From Mesorhizobium mediterraneum (GTDB lineage: Bacteria > Pseudomonadota > Alphaproteobacteria > Rhizobiales > Rhizobiaceae): a DNA stretch of 64,000 bases. A program made the position numbers and the translations under genes. This document shows, piece after piece, positions 16,314 through 24,900 of the stretch. A model generated the notes under the pieces. It did not search any database and was not told the origin of the DNA. It was given only the letters and a program-made list of their open reading frames with translations. Numbering within the stretch: the stretch's first letter is position 1; every line of letters starts with the position of its first letter. Location: the NCBI RefSeq assembly GCF_002284565.1, contig NZ_NPKI01000021.1, positions 19,576 to 83,575 on the forward strand, given 5' to 3'.

Positions 16314-17351
16314 CTAGGCCAAGCCTGCGGCAAAGAATGCTTTCGCGACAGGCTGGAAATATTGCATAGGAACCGCGTGGCCGAGTTTTGTAGTGCTTAT
16401 CAGCTGACGCGCTAAGACATGGTCATGGACGATCGTCAGGCGTAGTGCCCGCGCCTCACTCAACACATGTGAAACGCGCTCACCTTCGGCACGGCAAACT
16501 AAGAACGGCACCCCGGTTTCACCGCGAACGTAACGCAGACCGATCAGGACCGCCCTTCCTGTTAAGACCAGCGTGGCGCGATGCACGCCAAGCGCAGGCT
16601 CGTCGGCCGCCTCCTCGCGGATGCGACGCTGTTCACCTTTCAACTCTGGCGCTCCTTGCTGATCCTTCGACTCGCGCGTCACTTCGGTATTGGTCATGCG
16701 CATTTCGCGCAGATACAACGCGCGCTGGAGCAGGAGATCGATCAGTCCGCCGACCAGCAGTGCGCCGGCGCCAATTCCCATCAGCAATTTTGTCTCCATA
16801 AAGATGAGGCCAACACAGCCCATGCCGCAGATCGGCAGAGGGACCATTGTCTTCCACATCCCGAGAAGGACAATGGAAAAGGTTGCGCTGAGAACCAATA
16901 CCTTGAACATGGTCTTGCAGACTTCGACCATGGAACGAGCAGACCCCAAGCGCTTCAGCCCTTCAAAGGGGTCAATTTTCTTAAAGCTGAGCTTCATCGG
17001 CTCCAGAGAGAAGACAAATCCACCATTGGCTAGCAGGCTGGCCAAAATCACCGCGGCGACGAGGGTTCCAAGCAGCGGGCCAACAGCCGCGACGGTGAGT
17101 TGGACGAGCACAACCAATGCCTGCGGCACCGCGGTATCGAAAGGTAGGCTCTGCAACTTGGTGGCTAATAGGAGCGCTTCCCGGCATTTGTCCTCGATCA
17201 CGCTGCCTCTTAGCCAAAGGTAGCCGAGCCCAGCGCAAGTCCCGACCGCGCGGACGAAATCGGAGCTACGTGGCAGCTGTCCTTTTTTGCGCGCTTCACT
17301 TAACTTCTTCGGGCTGGCGGCGTGTGTCTTCTCTTCACTTGTGTCGCTCAT
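16314..17351 (-). CDS. rhcU: T3SS export switch protein RhcU (SctU, FlhB family) with altered cleavage motif
   Basis: 345 residues. The N-terminus (EEKTHAASPKKLSEARKKGQ) is typical of SctU. Four transmembrane segments lie between about residues 35 and 215. The C-terminal cytosolic domain keeps IGLRYVRGE and the tail with ISTTKLGHAVP. At the position of the near-invariant NPTH autocleavage tetrapeptide the sequence is TGRA (residues 264-267), so the Asn-Pro bond is missing. SctU normally self-cleaves there to switch substrate class. The start is ATG at 17351, overlapping the rhcT stop (ATGA). It is the last gene of the core rhc operon. Confidence 0.92.
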   Translation of the reverse strand: MSDTSEEKTHAASPKKLSEARKKGQLPRSSDFVRAVGTCAGLGYLWLRGSVIEDKCREALLLATKLQSLPFDTAVPQALVVLVQLTVAAVGPLLGTLVAAVILASLLANGGFVFSLEPMKLSFKKIDPFEGLKRLGSARSMVEVCKTMFKVLVLSATFSIVLLGMWKTMVPLPICGMGCVGLIFMETKLLMGIGAGALLVGGLIDLLLQRALYLREMRMTNTEVTRESKDQQGAPELKGEQRRIREEAADEPALGVHRATLVLTGRAVLIGLRYVRGETGVPFLVCRAEGERVSHVLSEARALRLTIVHDHVLARQLISTTKLGHAVPMQYFQPVAKAFFAAGLA

Positions 17352-18166
17352 GGCAGCAATTTGTCGAACCACTCCAGCACGCCGTTGGCACGTGTGACCT
17401 CCAGTTTCATGCTCTCCACCAGATAGGCAGCGTAGGTGACCATGAGAACTGGAAAGACAATGTTCTTGATTGCCGGAGACAGTTGGCTCGCCTTAAATTG
17501 CGGGGCAAAGCGACGCAGCAGCATCATCGATATATCAATCAGTATCAGGAAGAACACGACAGGCCCCGATACCAATAATGCCGTGCGCATTATGCTGTCG
17601 AGAAGCCCCAACAACTCCATTGCTCCTGGCCCGCTCAGTGTCGGGTGAAACTGATACACCGGCCAAATCAAGTAGCTGCGGTACAGGACACTGATCAAAG
17701 TTTCCAGGCCTCCTGATCCGACGAATATGGCAATCGCAGTGATCCCCAGAAAAACGCCCATCGCGGAAGCCTGACTGTTCGTCGCGGGATCGGCCGAAGC
17801 GGTCGGGCTGCTGATGCCGCGTTGGTTGTCGATAAGCTCCCCGGCAGCCTGAAGGCCCCAAAGCGGAATGCCAAGAAAAGTGCCAAGGAGTACACCGACA
17901 AAAACTTCCTTGAATCCGAGCAGGGTTAGCTGGATCAGGCGTGTATCAGGATCCAGCGCCGGCAATCCGCCGCTGACGTGTGCCAGGCATGGTAGTGCGA
18001 AGCCAACAGCCAAACAGCCCCGGATCAGCCCACTGATCTGCGAGCGTGTGAATACGGGAAAGATCAGCATGATGCCCATCGCGCGGGCTGCCCCAAGACC
18101 TGCCGCAACGACGAGTTCGAGAGCCGTCTGGATCAGAATTTGAATATCGGCCGATAGCGCGTCCAT
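17348..18166 (-). CDS. rhcT: T3SS export apparatus protein RhcT (SctT, FliR family)
   Basis: 272 residues with about six membrane segments (for example GAARAMGIMLIFPVFT, QLTLLGFKEVFVGVLLGTFLG, GPVVFFLILIDISMMLL). The motif ELIDNQRG near residue 112 is conserved in SctT/FliR proteins. It forms the export-gate core with RhcR and RhcS. The start at 18166 lies 8 bp after the rhcS stop, and the stop overlaps the rhcU start. Confidence 0.95.
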   Translation of the reverse strand: MDALSADIQILIQTALELVVAAGLGAARAMGIMLIFPVFTRSQISGLIRGCLAVGFALPCLAHVSGGLPALDPDTRLIQLTLLGFKEVFVGVLLGTFLGIPLWGLQAAGELIDNQRGISSPTASADPATNSQASAMGVFLGITAIAIFVGSGGLETLISVLYRSYLIWPVYQFHPTLSGPGAMELLGLLDSIMRTALLVSGPVVFFLILIDISMMLLRRFAPQFKASQLSPAIKNIVFPVLMVTYAAYLVESMKLEVTRANGVLEWFDKLLP

Positions 18167-18173
18167 GGGAGGA

Positions 18174-18422
18174 CTAGTAGCTAAGTGTCATTGCGGGAAA
18201 CTCGGTGAAGATCTGATCGGCTAGCTCTATGAGCGGGGCGCTTAGCACAGGAGCAAACAGCCCAATCACCGCGACAACGACCAGAAGCTTCACGGTGAGC
18301 GGCAAGCTTTCATCCTGGATCTGCGTCGCCGCCTGGAGGATGCCGATAACGAGGCCGACAACCACTGATGCAATGAGCGGCGGTAGAATCCAGATCATGA
18401 AAACCACCAGTGATTGGCTCAT
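18174..18422 (-). CDS. rhcS: T3SS export apparatus protein RhcS (SctS, FliQ family)
   Basis: 82 residues from the first clear ATG at 18422, or about 90 if translation begins upstream. Two transmembrane hairpin segments are present (LPPLIASVVVGLVIGILQAATQ; LLVVVAVIGLFAPVL) with the conserved Q-D-SLPLTVKL block. The family-like sequence ITESSIITL continues upstream of the ATG into the rhcR stop region, where no ATG/GTG/TTG falls at the expected place. A non-standard start or coupled initiation is therefore possible. A long extension to 18506 would overlap rhcR by about 50 bases and is less likely. Confidence 0.88.
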   Translation of the reverse strand: MSQSLVVFMIWILPPLIASVVVGLVIGILQAATQIQDESLPLTVKLLVVVAVIGLFAPVLSAPLIELADQIFTEFPAMTLSY

Positions 18423-18451
18423 AAGAGTAATGATGCTGGATTCAGTGATGA

Positions 18452-19117
18452 TCAGCCTCCCGGTAACGTATAACTCAGCACAAGCCCATGCATCAATTTT
18501 GACCAACCATCAATGGCAACAAACAAAAAGATCTTGAACGGGACAGATATAACAGTTGGTGAGACCATCGACATACCCATTGCCATCAAGATAGTTGTCA
18601 CTATCAGATCTATAACAATAAAAGGCAGATAAAGTAGAAATCCCATCTCAAATCCGCGCTTCAATTCTGATAGCAAGAAAGATGGTACAAGTATTGCAAA
18701 GTCATCAGGTGTGGCTGCAGCGTGCATTTCCTCTGGCCAGACCTTTTCTGTCGAAGATAGGAAAAATCGCCGCTGCTCTTCATTTGTGAATTTCTTGAGA
18801 TGCTCGCGCAAGGGCTCACTTCCGGCTTTAGCGGCGCTTACCCAGTCGTCGAATGTCTGATAGTGGAGCTTGGGATCCGACATGCGGTCATAGGTCTGCT
18901 CAGCAACGGGCGCACTAACGAACATAGTGAGGATCATCGCCGCGGCGTACAGCACCACATTGGGTGGTATGGTCTGGGTCCCGAGCGCATTGCGGACGAG
19001 GAAAAGAACAATTGATACCTTTACAAAGGCCGTTGTCGTGGCAACTGCTAAAACCAGCAGACCGAGTCCGGCGGTAACCGCAAGAAGCGCCAGGATTGTC
19101 GGCTGAGCTTCACTCAT
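18452..19117 (-). CDS. rhcR: T3SS export apparatus protein RhcR (SctR, FliP family)
   Basis: 221 residues from ATG at 19117. Four membrane segments are present: ILALLAVTAGLGLLVLAVATT, NVVLYAAAMILTMFVS, FLLYLPFIVIDLIVTTIL and VPFKIFLFVAIDGWSKLMHGL. The signature KVSIVLFLVRNALGTQ is that of FliP/SctR. The ATG overlaps the rhcQ stop (ATGAGTGA), which fixes this start; a longer frame to 19198 would overlap rhcQ. It forms the pentameric export-gate core. Confidence 0.95.
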   Translation of the reverse strand: MSEAQPTILALLAVTAGLGLLVLAVATTTAFVKVSIVLFLVRNALGTQTIPPNVVLYAAAMILTMFVSAPVAEQTYDRMSDPKLHYQTFDDWVSAAKAGSEPLREHLKKFTNEEQRRFFLSSTEKVWPEEMHAAATPDDFAILVPSFLLSELKRGFEMGFLLYLPFIVIDLIVTTILMAMGMSMVSPTVISVPFKIFLFVAIDGWSKLMHGLVLSYTLPGG

Positions 19118-20174
19118 TGCATGCAAACCCGCCACGCAGCCTGATGCCCAGCTCTTCTCCGATGCGGACAATGTCGCCACGCCCGATACGCTGACCATTG
19201 GCCACTATGTCGACCGGGCCGTCGATCGGCCATCCAAGTTCAAAAATATGCCCTTCGCCGGCACTTCTTAATTCCCCAAGAGAAAAAGGCCAGCGGCCGC
19301 ATTCAAAGACAAGCACGATCTCGACATCGTCGAGATCCTTAGTAAGCTCCAGTTGCGATCCGGGTTGTGTCATATGCGCACTCTCCAAAGGACACGGTCG
19401 CGGGCGGAAAGGCCCCCGCAAGATTAATTCATCGCCGTCAAGATCCGCCTCGGCGCACAACTGGCCGACAGCTAGGGTGATCTGGCCGCGGCCGAACGGC
19501 GCAATATCGGGCAACAATGCATCACCGACACATGCGCTTCGAAGAAGCGCCGCAGGAAGGCGAAGCGTGCCGACCTCTCCTGCAACAATGAGCGGGAGCT
19601 CTGGAGGCAGCCCGCCCAGCTGCCGCGGCAACTGGGCAAGCAGTTCGCCTAGCGCGCGAAACGCAGGCGGTACTAAGCCGTCAAGAGGCGTGAACAGGAA
19701 TAGACGGCCCTTGCCCTTGACCGCGCCGAAAATGATGTCGAGTTCAAGATGAGGAGCCAGCATCGTGGCTTCGCATACCCGCACGAGTTGCACGTTCAGA
19801 CGCGTCGTCTCCTCCAGTCGAGTGACAAGCGGCTCCAGAGCGAGTTCGAGAATTAGCGAAGCAGTTGGCTCGGAAGGGAAGGCCAAGCCGTTCTGCACTG
19901 TCGTGATGAACTCCTCTACGAGCGGGCGCGACAGTGACAAGATGACCGTTTCGGCTCCCACTCTCCAGACGCAGTCAAGCATCGGAATGGCAGCAGGTTC
20001 CTGCTGCCAGACAAGCCCTGCCGTTCGCACCGATAGCGGCACCTCGTTGATCCGGCTTTGAAACGGCGTGCGCGGCGCTCCTGTATCATTGAGCCACGAG
20101 ACAACCGTGCGGGACAGTTTCAGAACTGGTTCGAACATGGCGGGTGTGACCGCAGCGCCTATCAAAGACTGCAC
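19110..20174 (-). CDS. rhcQ: T3SS cytoplasmic ring protein RhcQ (SctQ, FliM/FliN-like)
   Basis: 354 residues. The C-terminal SpoA/FliN-like domain (about residues 280-350: VEIVLVFECGRWPFSLGELRS, ELGWPIDGPVDIVANGQRIG, GDIVRIGEELGIRL) is clear. The N-terminal two thirds are the more divergent SctQ-specific part. It builds the cytosolic sorting platform with RhcL and the ATPase. The GTG at 20174 is the furthest start after the rhcZ stop; ATG at 20138 is the alternative. Confidence 0.92.
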   Translation of the reverse strand: MQSLIGAAVTPAMFEPVLKLSRTVVSWLNDTGAPRTPFQSRINEVPLSVRTAGLVWQQEPAAIPMLDCVWRVGAETVILSLSRPLVEEFITTVQNGLAFPSEPTASLILELALEPLVTRLEETTRLNVQLVRVCEATMLAPHLELDIIFGAVKGKGRLFLFTPLDGLVPPAFRALGELLAQLPRQLGGLPPELPLIVAGEVGTLRLPAALLRSACVGDALLPDIAPFGRGQITLAVGQLCAEADLDGDELILRGPFRPRPCPLESAHMTQPGSQLELTKDLDDVEIVLVFECGRWPFSLGELRSAGEGHIFELGWPIDGPVDIVANGQRIGRGDIVRIGEELGIRLRGGFACNE

Positions 20175-20227
20175 GGTCGTGTCATTCGGACGACCTCTTG
20201 CGACCGTCGGATCCGGTTGCGCGGCAT

Positions 20228-20740
20228 TTAGGCAAGCGACCCCCTCGCATATTTCAGCAGTATCTCATCGTCGGCCTCGATCTCGGCTGCGGCCTCCGAA
20301 TGAGTCTCGACGGCGCGCCGCACGTCGTCCTCGATTTGTTGCCATTTGTCCCTTGCCGCCGAACATATGACCCATAGCTCCCTCGTCCTGGACGCCGCCA
20401 TCTCAGCCTCCTCTTGAGCGATTTGGGTATCATCAAGCATCTGCCGTCTGGAATTGATCTCAGCGGCAAGCTGTTCAGTGTGAAGGCGGTGACGGTCGAG
20501 CGCTGCGCTAGACAAGTTGTCGAGTGACATCAGATGCTGATAGAGCGCTGCTTCTTTTCTTGAACAATGTTGCTGTATCATTGCAAGCTCCCTAGAGGCA
20601 TTTTGTACGGCTGAGGCGGCCACATCGCGCTGGGCTTCCTTCTTGGACAGCTCGCCAAGGGCACGACGCTCTTGCATTTCCTTCAGAAGCCGTAACCTCG
20701 AAGACTGAACCCAGTTCACGCGGTCAGACGCGACATCCAT
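20228..20740 (-). CDS. rhcZ: T3SS stalk protein RhcZ (SctO, FliJ-like)
   Basis: 170 residues, almost entirely alpha-helical and rich in Glu/Gln/Arg/Ala, consistent with a two-helix coiled coil (ERRALGELSKKEAQRD; HTEQLAAEINSRRQML; DKWQQIEDDVRRAVE). Sequence identity in this family is low; the call rests on size, coiled coil and position between the ATPase and SctQ genes. It overlaps the rhcN 3' end by 25 bases. It is expected to link the ATPase to the export gate. Confidence 0.85.
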   Translation of the reverse strand: MDVASDRVNWVQSSRLRLLKEMQERRALGELSKKEAQRDVAASAVQNASRELAMIQQHCSRKEAALYQHLMSLDNLSSAALDRHRLHTEQLAAEINSRRQMLDDTQIAQEEAEMAASRTRELWVICSAARDKWQQIEDDVRRAVETHSEAAAEIEADDEILLKYARGSLA

Positions 20741-22074
20741 GCGACCGTCTCCTCGAAATCTGACGCGTCATCTTCGCTCTGGCGCAGAAACTCCCTCAGT
20801 TCGTCGATTGACGCGACGGCCCGGTCAGTCAGGGGATCTCCACCTGGCTTGTATTCGCCAACATTGATCAAGAACTCGGTCTCGGCATAGCGCGATAGGA
20901 GCTCGCGGAAAATGGATGCTGCCTTGCGATGTGTCCCCGAAACGACTGCATCCATGACGCGGCTGCGACTCTGCAGCACATCAATAGCGGGGAAATGCGA
21001 TCGCGCCGCAATAGCGCGTGAGAGGATGACATGGCCATCGAGAATACCACGCGATTCCTCGGCGATTGGATCACCCGTGCCATCACCCTCTACAAGCACC
21101 GTATAGAAGGCCGTGATTGAGCCCCGCTCACCCATGCCGGCGCGCTCGAGCAGGCCTGGCAGCATGCCAAAAACGGAAGGAGGAAAGCCCCGTCGCGTCG
21201 GCGGCTCACCCGCAGCAAGGCCTATTTCGCGCATAGCGCGGCAGAAGCGCGTCAGCGAATCCAGCATGAGAGCAACGCGTAGGCCCTGATCGCGAAAATA
21301 TTCCGCGAGCGCAGTCGCCATTGGAGCGCATTGCGCACGCTCCACCGCCGAGCGGTCGGAGGTTTCAACCACGACGACCGTACGGAGAAGGCCCTCTTCA
21401 CCAAGATTCCTTTCGATGAATTCACGAACTTCCCGTCCACGTTCGCCTATGAGCGCCACTATGACGACGTCAGCGGCGGCACCCTTTACGATCTGTGACA
21501 ACAGCGTCGACTTGCCACCACCTGGCTCGCCATAAATCCCGATCCGCTGGCCCTCGCCGCACGTCAGCAGACCATCGAGGACACGGACCCCAAGCGGGAA
21601 TGGCCGCTCAATCATGCGCCTCGTCATCGGATTGGGGGCTCTGCCATGCAGGGGCCGAGTTTCGACGGTCTTGATTTCGCCTTTGCCGTCCAATGGGCGG
21701 CAACGACTGTCGATCACGCGACCGAGCAAATCGCCGCCGACGGGCACCTCACGCATTCGGCCAGTGGCCACGACCTCTGCGCGGCTGGATAGGCCCACCA
21801 AGTCCCCGATCGGTGTCAGCAATACACCATCACCCGACAGGCCGATCACCTCGGCCTCGAGCGACAGCCCGGTTCGCGGGTCCTCTAGGAGGCAAAGTTC
21901 CCCAATACGAGTATCTGGCAAGACGGCATGAACCAGTGTGCCGATAGCCCGCGTGATCCGACCGCGCACCGCACGCGTGTCAATTCGCTTGGCCGCAGCC
22001 CTCAAAGACGAGATTGCTGGAACGAGAGCTCGAGTGTCGGCGTCAGCGTTATGTTCTGGGACGGGCTTTCTCAT
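20716..22074 (-). CDS. rhcN: T3SS ATPase RhcN (SctN)
   Basis: 452 residues, full length. It has the FliI/SctN-type beta-barrel N-terminus. Walker A is GEPGGGKST at residues 182-190 and Walker B is in RVALMLDSLTR. The family signature is PSVFGMLPGLLERAG, followed by the conserved DGHVILSR block. It unfolds and detaches chaperones from secretion substrates at the cytosolic face. The start overlaps the rhcL stop (ATGA). Confidence 0.97.
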   Translation of the reverse strand: MRKPVPEHNADADTRALVPAISSLRAAAKRIDTRAVRGRITRAIGTLVHAVLPDTRIGELCLLEDPRTGLSLEAEVIGLSGDGVLLTPIGDLVGLSSRAEVVATGRMREVPVGGDLLGRVIDSRCRPLDGKGEIKTVETRPLHGRAPNPMTRRMIERPFPLGVRVLDGLLTCGEGQRIGIYGEPGGGKSTLLSQIVKGAAADVVIVALIGERGREVREFIERNLGEEGLLRTVVVVETSDRSAVERAQCAPMATALAEYFRDQGLRVALMLDSLTRFCRAMREIGLAAGEPPTRRGFPPSVFGMLPGLLERAGMGERGSITAFYTVLVEGDGTGDPIAEESRGILDGHVILSRAIAARSHFPAIDVLQSRSRVMDAVVSGTHRKAASIFRELLSRYAETEFLINVGEYKPGGDPLTDRAVASIDELREFLRQSEDDASDFEETVAWMSRLTA

Positions 22075-22694
22075 AGCTCGCCTTTTTCACATAGCGTCCC
22101 GAAACCAAGGCGCAGCGCGCGCATCTGGGCGTCAAGTCCCAGGTCGACATTGCCGTACTCGCTCCACAGCACGCACCGTTGCGGCGACAACGTCGGGTCG
22201 GGCTCGATCCGCACCCTTGGTCGACCATCCTGGCCGTCGCATCGAGCAAACTCTCGTGCAAGCATGTCGACTTGCATGGGAGAAACATGAAGGCAAACTT
22301 CGGCGCCGCTGTATTGACACTCTATGGCGTGACGAACAGCCCTCACCAGTAGCTCGCCCGGATCGAAAGCGCCGATAAGATCGCTCAATATTTCCATCAC
22401 GAGCTGCGGCAATTCCTGCTCCAGAGCCGCCTTTCGTCGCGCGATTTCGGAGATTGTCTCCGCAATCAGCCCTGCCATCTCCTCGGTGCCTGCATTCGAG
22501 CCCTCCATGTGGCCGCGCACCCACGCCCGCTGGTAAACGGCGCGTGCCCAGTTTCGAACGCGCTGCCGATGCCGTTCTGCCGCGGCAAGCGCTTGCGCGG
22601 CGCTGTGCCAGGTTTCGAGCTCGCTCGCGGGTATCAGTGGTCCGATTGGACGCATCTGCGGCGCTATTGGCCCCTCGGAAAGTTCGGCTGTCAT
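22071..22694 (-). CDS. rhcL: T3SS ATPase regulator RhcL (NolV, SctL)
   Basis: 207 residues. The N-terminus is helical and coiled-coil-like (AAQALAAAERHRQRVRNWAR). The C-terminal FliH/SctL domain includes CLHVSPMQVDMLAREF and RCVLWSEYGNVDLGLDAQM. It binds the ATPase and SctQ in the sorting platform. ATGA overlaps at both ends (with nolU and rhcN) indicate translational coupling. Confidence 0.93.
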   Translation of the reverse strand: MTAELSEGPIAPQMRPIGPLIPASELETWHSAAQALAAAERHRQRVRNWARAVYQRAWVRGHMEGSNAGTEEMAGLIAETISEIARRKAALEQELPQLVMEILSDLIGAFDPGELLVRAVRHAIECQYSGAEVCLHVSPMQVDMLAREFARCDGQDGRPRVRIEPDPTLSPQRCVLWSEYGNVDLGLDAQMRALRLGFGTLCEKGEL

Positions 22695-23317
22695 TTCACC
22701 GGGGTCTCTGTCTCAAAATGAGCTAGTACAAGTGAAAGCAATTGGCCGGCGGCGGTCCAATGCTCAGGTGCTGGAGTCTCCGCGGCAGTCCCCTCGGGCA
22801 ACCGAAGAAGCACGCGGTTACGCTCGGTCGCTGAACTGTCCTGGAGCCAAGCCCCAAGACATGCATGTCCATCGTATTCGATTTGCTGAGCGAGTTTTTC
22901 TGGGTCCGCGATCAGTCTGTTCTCAACGGCATGCAGCAGGTGTCGGATTCCGAATGCGTGTGCATCCACGCCGATGCGTTTAACAAGGATGGCAAGCTCA
23001 GGCTGAGAGACAAACGCGACCAGCGAACGGGCATGCCAGATACTACCAGCAAGAAGGGCAGCTCGATATGGATCGTGCCCGCGTAGAAGGTCCGGCCTGC
23101 AGCCGATGTGGTTCAGATCCACGTCATAGTTGCCCAGCAATTCTGCCAGCCTTGGATGCAGTCTGGAACACTTCTGCAACTTCACTAACGTTTCTGCCGA
23201 TAACGCTGGATCAAGACGCGCCGCTAGACGGGTCGGATGGGCCGAAGCCGCAAGCTCGCTCGCGCCCGGAAAACGCAATTGGTGCGGACCATCAGGTCGG
23301 GCGGTCTGTATAGGCAT
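22691..23317 (-). CDS. nolU: T3SS accessory protein NolU (SctK-like)
   Basis: 208 residues from ATG at 23317. That start is chosen because it lies just after the rhcJ stop, has GGGTGA upstream, and gives the length usual for NolU (about 210). In-frame longer versions to 23386 or 23488 would overlap rhcJ. Sequence features include HPRLAELLGNYDVDLNHIGC and HLLHAVENRLIADPEKL. It is an SctK-type sorting-platform component by position; no catalytic motif. Confidence 0.85.
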   Translation of the reverse strand: MPIQTARPDGPHQLRFPGASELAASAHPTRLAARLDPALSAETLVKLQKCSRLHPRLAELLGNYDVDLNHIGCRPDLLRGHDPYRAALLAGSIWHARSLVAFVSQPELAILVKRIGVDAHAFGIRHLLHAVENRLIADPEKLAQQIEYDGHACLGAWLQDSSATERNRVLLRLPEGTAAETPAPEHWTAAGQLLSLVLAHFETETPVK

Positions 23318-23330
23318 TGGCAATGAGATG

Positions 23331-24167
23331 TCACCCACGTCCAATTGCAGGCATTCTTTTGCGAATGGCCTCGACAGCAGAAGCATCCCGGCGCCCCTCG
23401 ACCTTGGAAACGCCGGTTGATTGCTTGCGCCGACGCGTAGCAACGCTGCCCAAGAGATAACAGGCCACTGCGAATACGGCTGCGGCAAACCCTGTCACGG
23501 TCGCCAGAATTGGCGCAGGAAGAGGTGTTGATGCTTGTGGCAAAACAGCAGTCGGATCGGGCCGTTGCTCGTGTGCGGACCGTTCTACCGGCACCAAAAC
23601 CACTTCCACCTTATCGTAGGACAAGCCTTCGATGCTGTCGGCTACCAGCATCTTTATCTTTGGCAGCAGAGCCGCGACATTTGTTTTGGCGTCGTGCCTG
23701 ATAAACACCGCGGCCGAGGATGGCGTGGCGCCGGCTCGCACAAGGTCGTTATGCGGCAGCACGACGTGAACACGTACAGAAAAAACGCCATCGATATCGC
23801 TGATCGTCCGCGACAACTCTTCGCTCAGGGCATACACGTAACGGGCACGCTCCTCGGTCGGCGAGGCAATCAGGCCTGATCCTTGGAATATCTCACCGAG
23901 GTTCTTGAAGGATTGGCGCGGCAACCCCTTGGCGTTCAGAAGGTTGATTGAGAAGGCGAGCAGCTTTTCGTCAACCTGGATCGTGCTGGTTCCATCCTTG
24001 GCGACCACCCGGATCGCGGCGACCCCGTTGTCTTCAAGAAGTGCGAGCATTTCATTTGCCTCACGCTCTTGCAATTGCGTGTAGAGGTCGGCTTTGCAAG
24101 CAGTGAGGGCGACGAGAACTGGCAGCATGACAAGTCTAACCGACCGCCACCCTGACAGGCCACGCAT
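23331..24167 (-). CDS. rhcJ: T3SS inner-membrane ring lipoprotein RhcJ (NolT, SctJ)
   Basis: 278 residues from ATG at 24167; a longer frame starts at 24194. The N-terminal lipoprotein signal ends LPVLVALTAC (Cys24). The YscJ/FliF ring domains follow (EANEMLALLEDNGVAAI; FSVRVHVVLP; AAVFIRHDAKTN). A C-terminal membrane anchor (TVTGFAAAVFAVACYLLGS) and a basic cytosolic tail end the protein. It pairs with SctD in the basal body. It is the second gene of the nopB-led operon. Confidence 0.95.
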   Translation of the reverse strand: MRGLSGWRSVRLVMLPVLVALTACKADLYTQLQEREANEMLALLEDNGVAAIRVVAKDGTSTIQVDEKLLAFSINLLNAKGLPRQSFKNLGEIFQGSGLIASPTEERARYVYALSEELSRTISDIDGVFSVRVHVVLPHNDLVRAGATPSSAAVFIRHDAKTNVAALLPKIKMLVADSIEGLSYDKVEVVLVPVERSAHEQRPDPTAVLPQASTPLPAPILATVTGFAAAVFAVACYLLGSVATRRRKQSTGVSKVEGRRDASAVEAIRKRMPAIGRG

Positions 24168-24203
24168 GATTTCGCCCTCGGCCAAGCCAATCATGCGCGC
24201 GGT

Positions 24204-24713
24204 TCAGCCTTCCTTCAAAAGTTTATTCACGGATGATGTGACGCCGCTGACGCCTTTGGAGATAAGTGCCACCTGGGTGACGCCGTTGTAAACATCCCGA
24301 AGACCAGCCATCATCATTTCGAAGTCTTGCCCTTGTTGAGGAATGCCCGAGATTCCGGTTCCCGCCTCACCTGGGACGGGAAGCTTCTGCGCCGGTCCCG
24401 GTAGAGCGCCCTTCGAAAGGGCTATGTCATGGTCGAGCGCGGGGAAGGAAACAGTATTGTGTGGATATAGGGAGGAAATCGTCTGCAACACGCGATCGCC
24501 CATGCCGCTCGTCGGCGCAGCCGCGCGCTGAACATCCATCGCCGCAGCAACTGGCGCCGCACTCGCTGGCCCCGCGGCGGCATCGTTTTTCAGCGAGTCG
24601 GCTGCATGCCCTAAGGCGCGCTCAAACTGGGCCTGCTCGACAATCGACGGTGATCCGACCCTGGGGAGGCCAGCCGTTAGAGTGGCAGAGATCGACGTGA
24701 CAGGCATCATCAT
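24204..24713 (-). CDS. nopB: Secreted T3SS pilus-associated protein NopB (NolB)
   Basis: 169 residues, near the usual ~164. Start at 24713 (MMMPVTSISATLTAG) gives the family's N-terminus; the frame extends to 24782 without homology. It is Ala/Pro-rich in the middle (AAAGPASAAPVAAAMDVQ) and helical at the C-terminus (DFEMMMAGLRDVYNGV; SGVTSSVNKLLKEG). NopB is secreted and associates with T3SS pili. It is the first gene of the core operon behind the tts box at 24784-24815. Confidence 0.85.
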   Translation of the reverse strand: MMMPVTSISATLTAGLPRVGSPSIVEQAQFERALGHAADSLKNDAAAGPASAAPVAAAMDVQRAAAPTSGMGDRVLQTISSLYPHNTVSFPALDHDIALSKGALPGPAQKLPVPGEAGTGISGIPQQGQDFEMMMAGLRDVYNGVTQVALISKGVSGVTSSVNKLLKEG

Positions 24714-24783
24714 GTAAGGACTCGGTTGCTCTCTCTGACCGGGCGAGCCCCGCCCATTCATCACCCGGTGTCGGCGCAACACT

Positions 24784-24815
24784 CCTAGGGGGGCAAGCTG
24801 ACAACAAGCTGACTA
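24784..24815 (-). promoter_or_regulatory. tts box upstream of nopB-rhc operon
   Basis: Minus strand: TAGTCAGCTTGTTGTCAGCT followed by TGCCCCCCTAGG. It is a close match to the TtsI box and lies about 70 bp ahead of nopB. It would drive the long nopB-to-rhcU operon. Divergent rhcC1 starts 86 bp to the right and may share the region. Confidence 0.75.
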
Positions 24816-24900
24816 ACGGCGGCGTCATTTCGACAATCTAAAATCTCTTCGGCAATTTAGTCACTTGTGATGATTTCAGCGTTTGGTTTATCAGTGCGAC

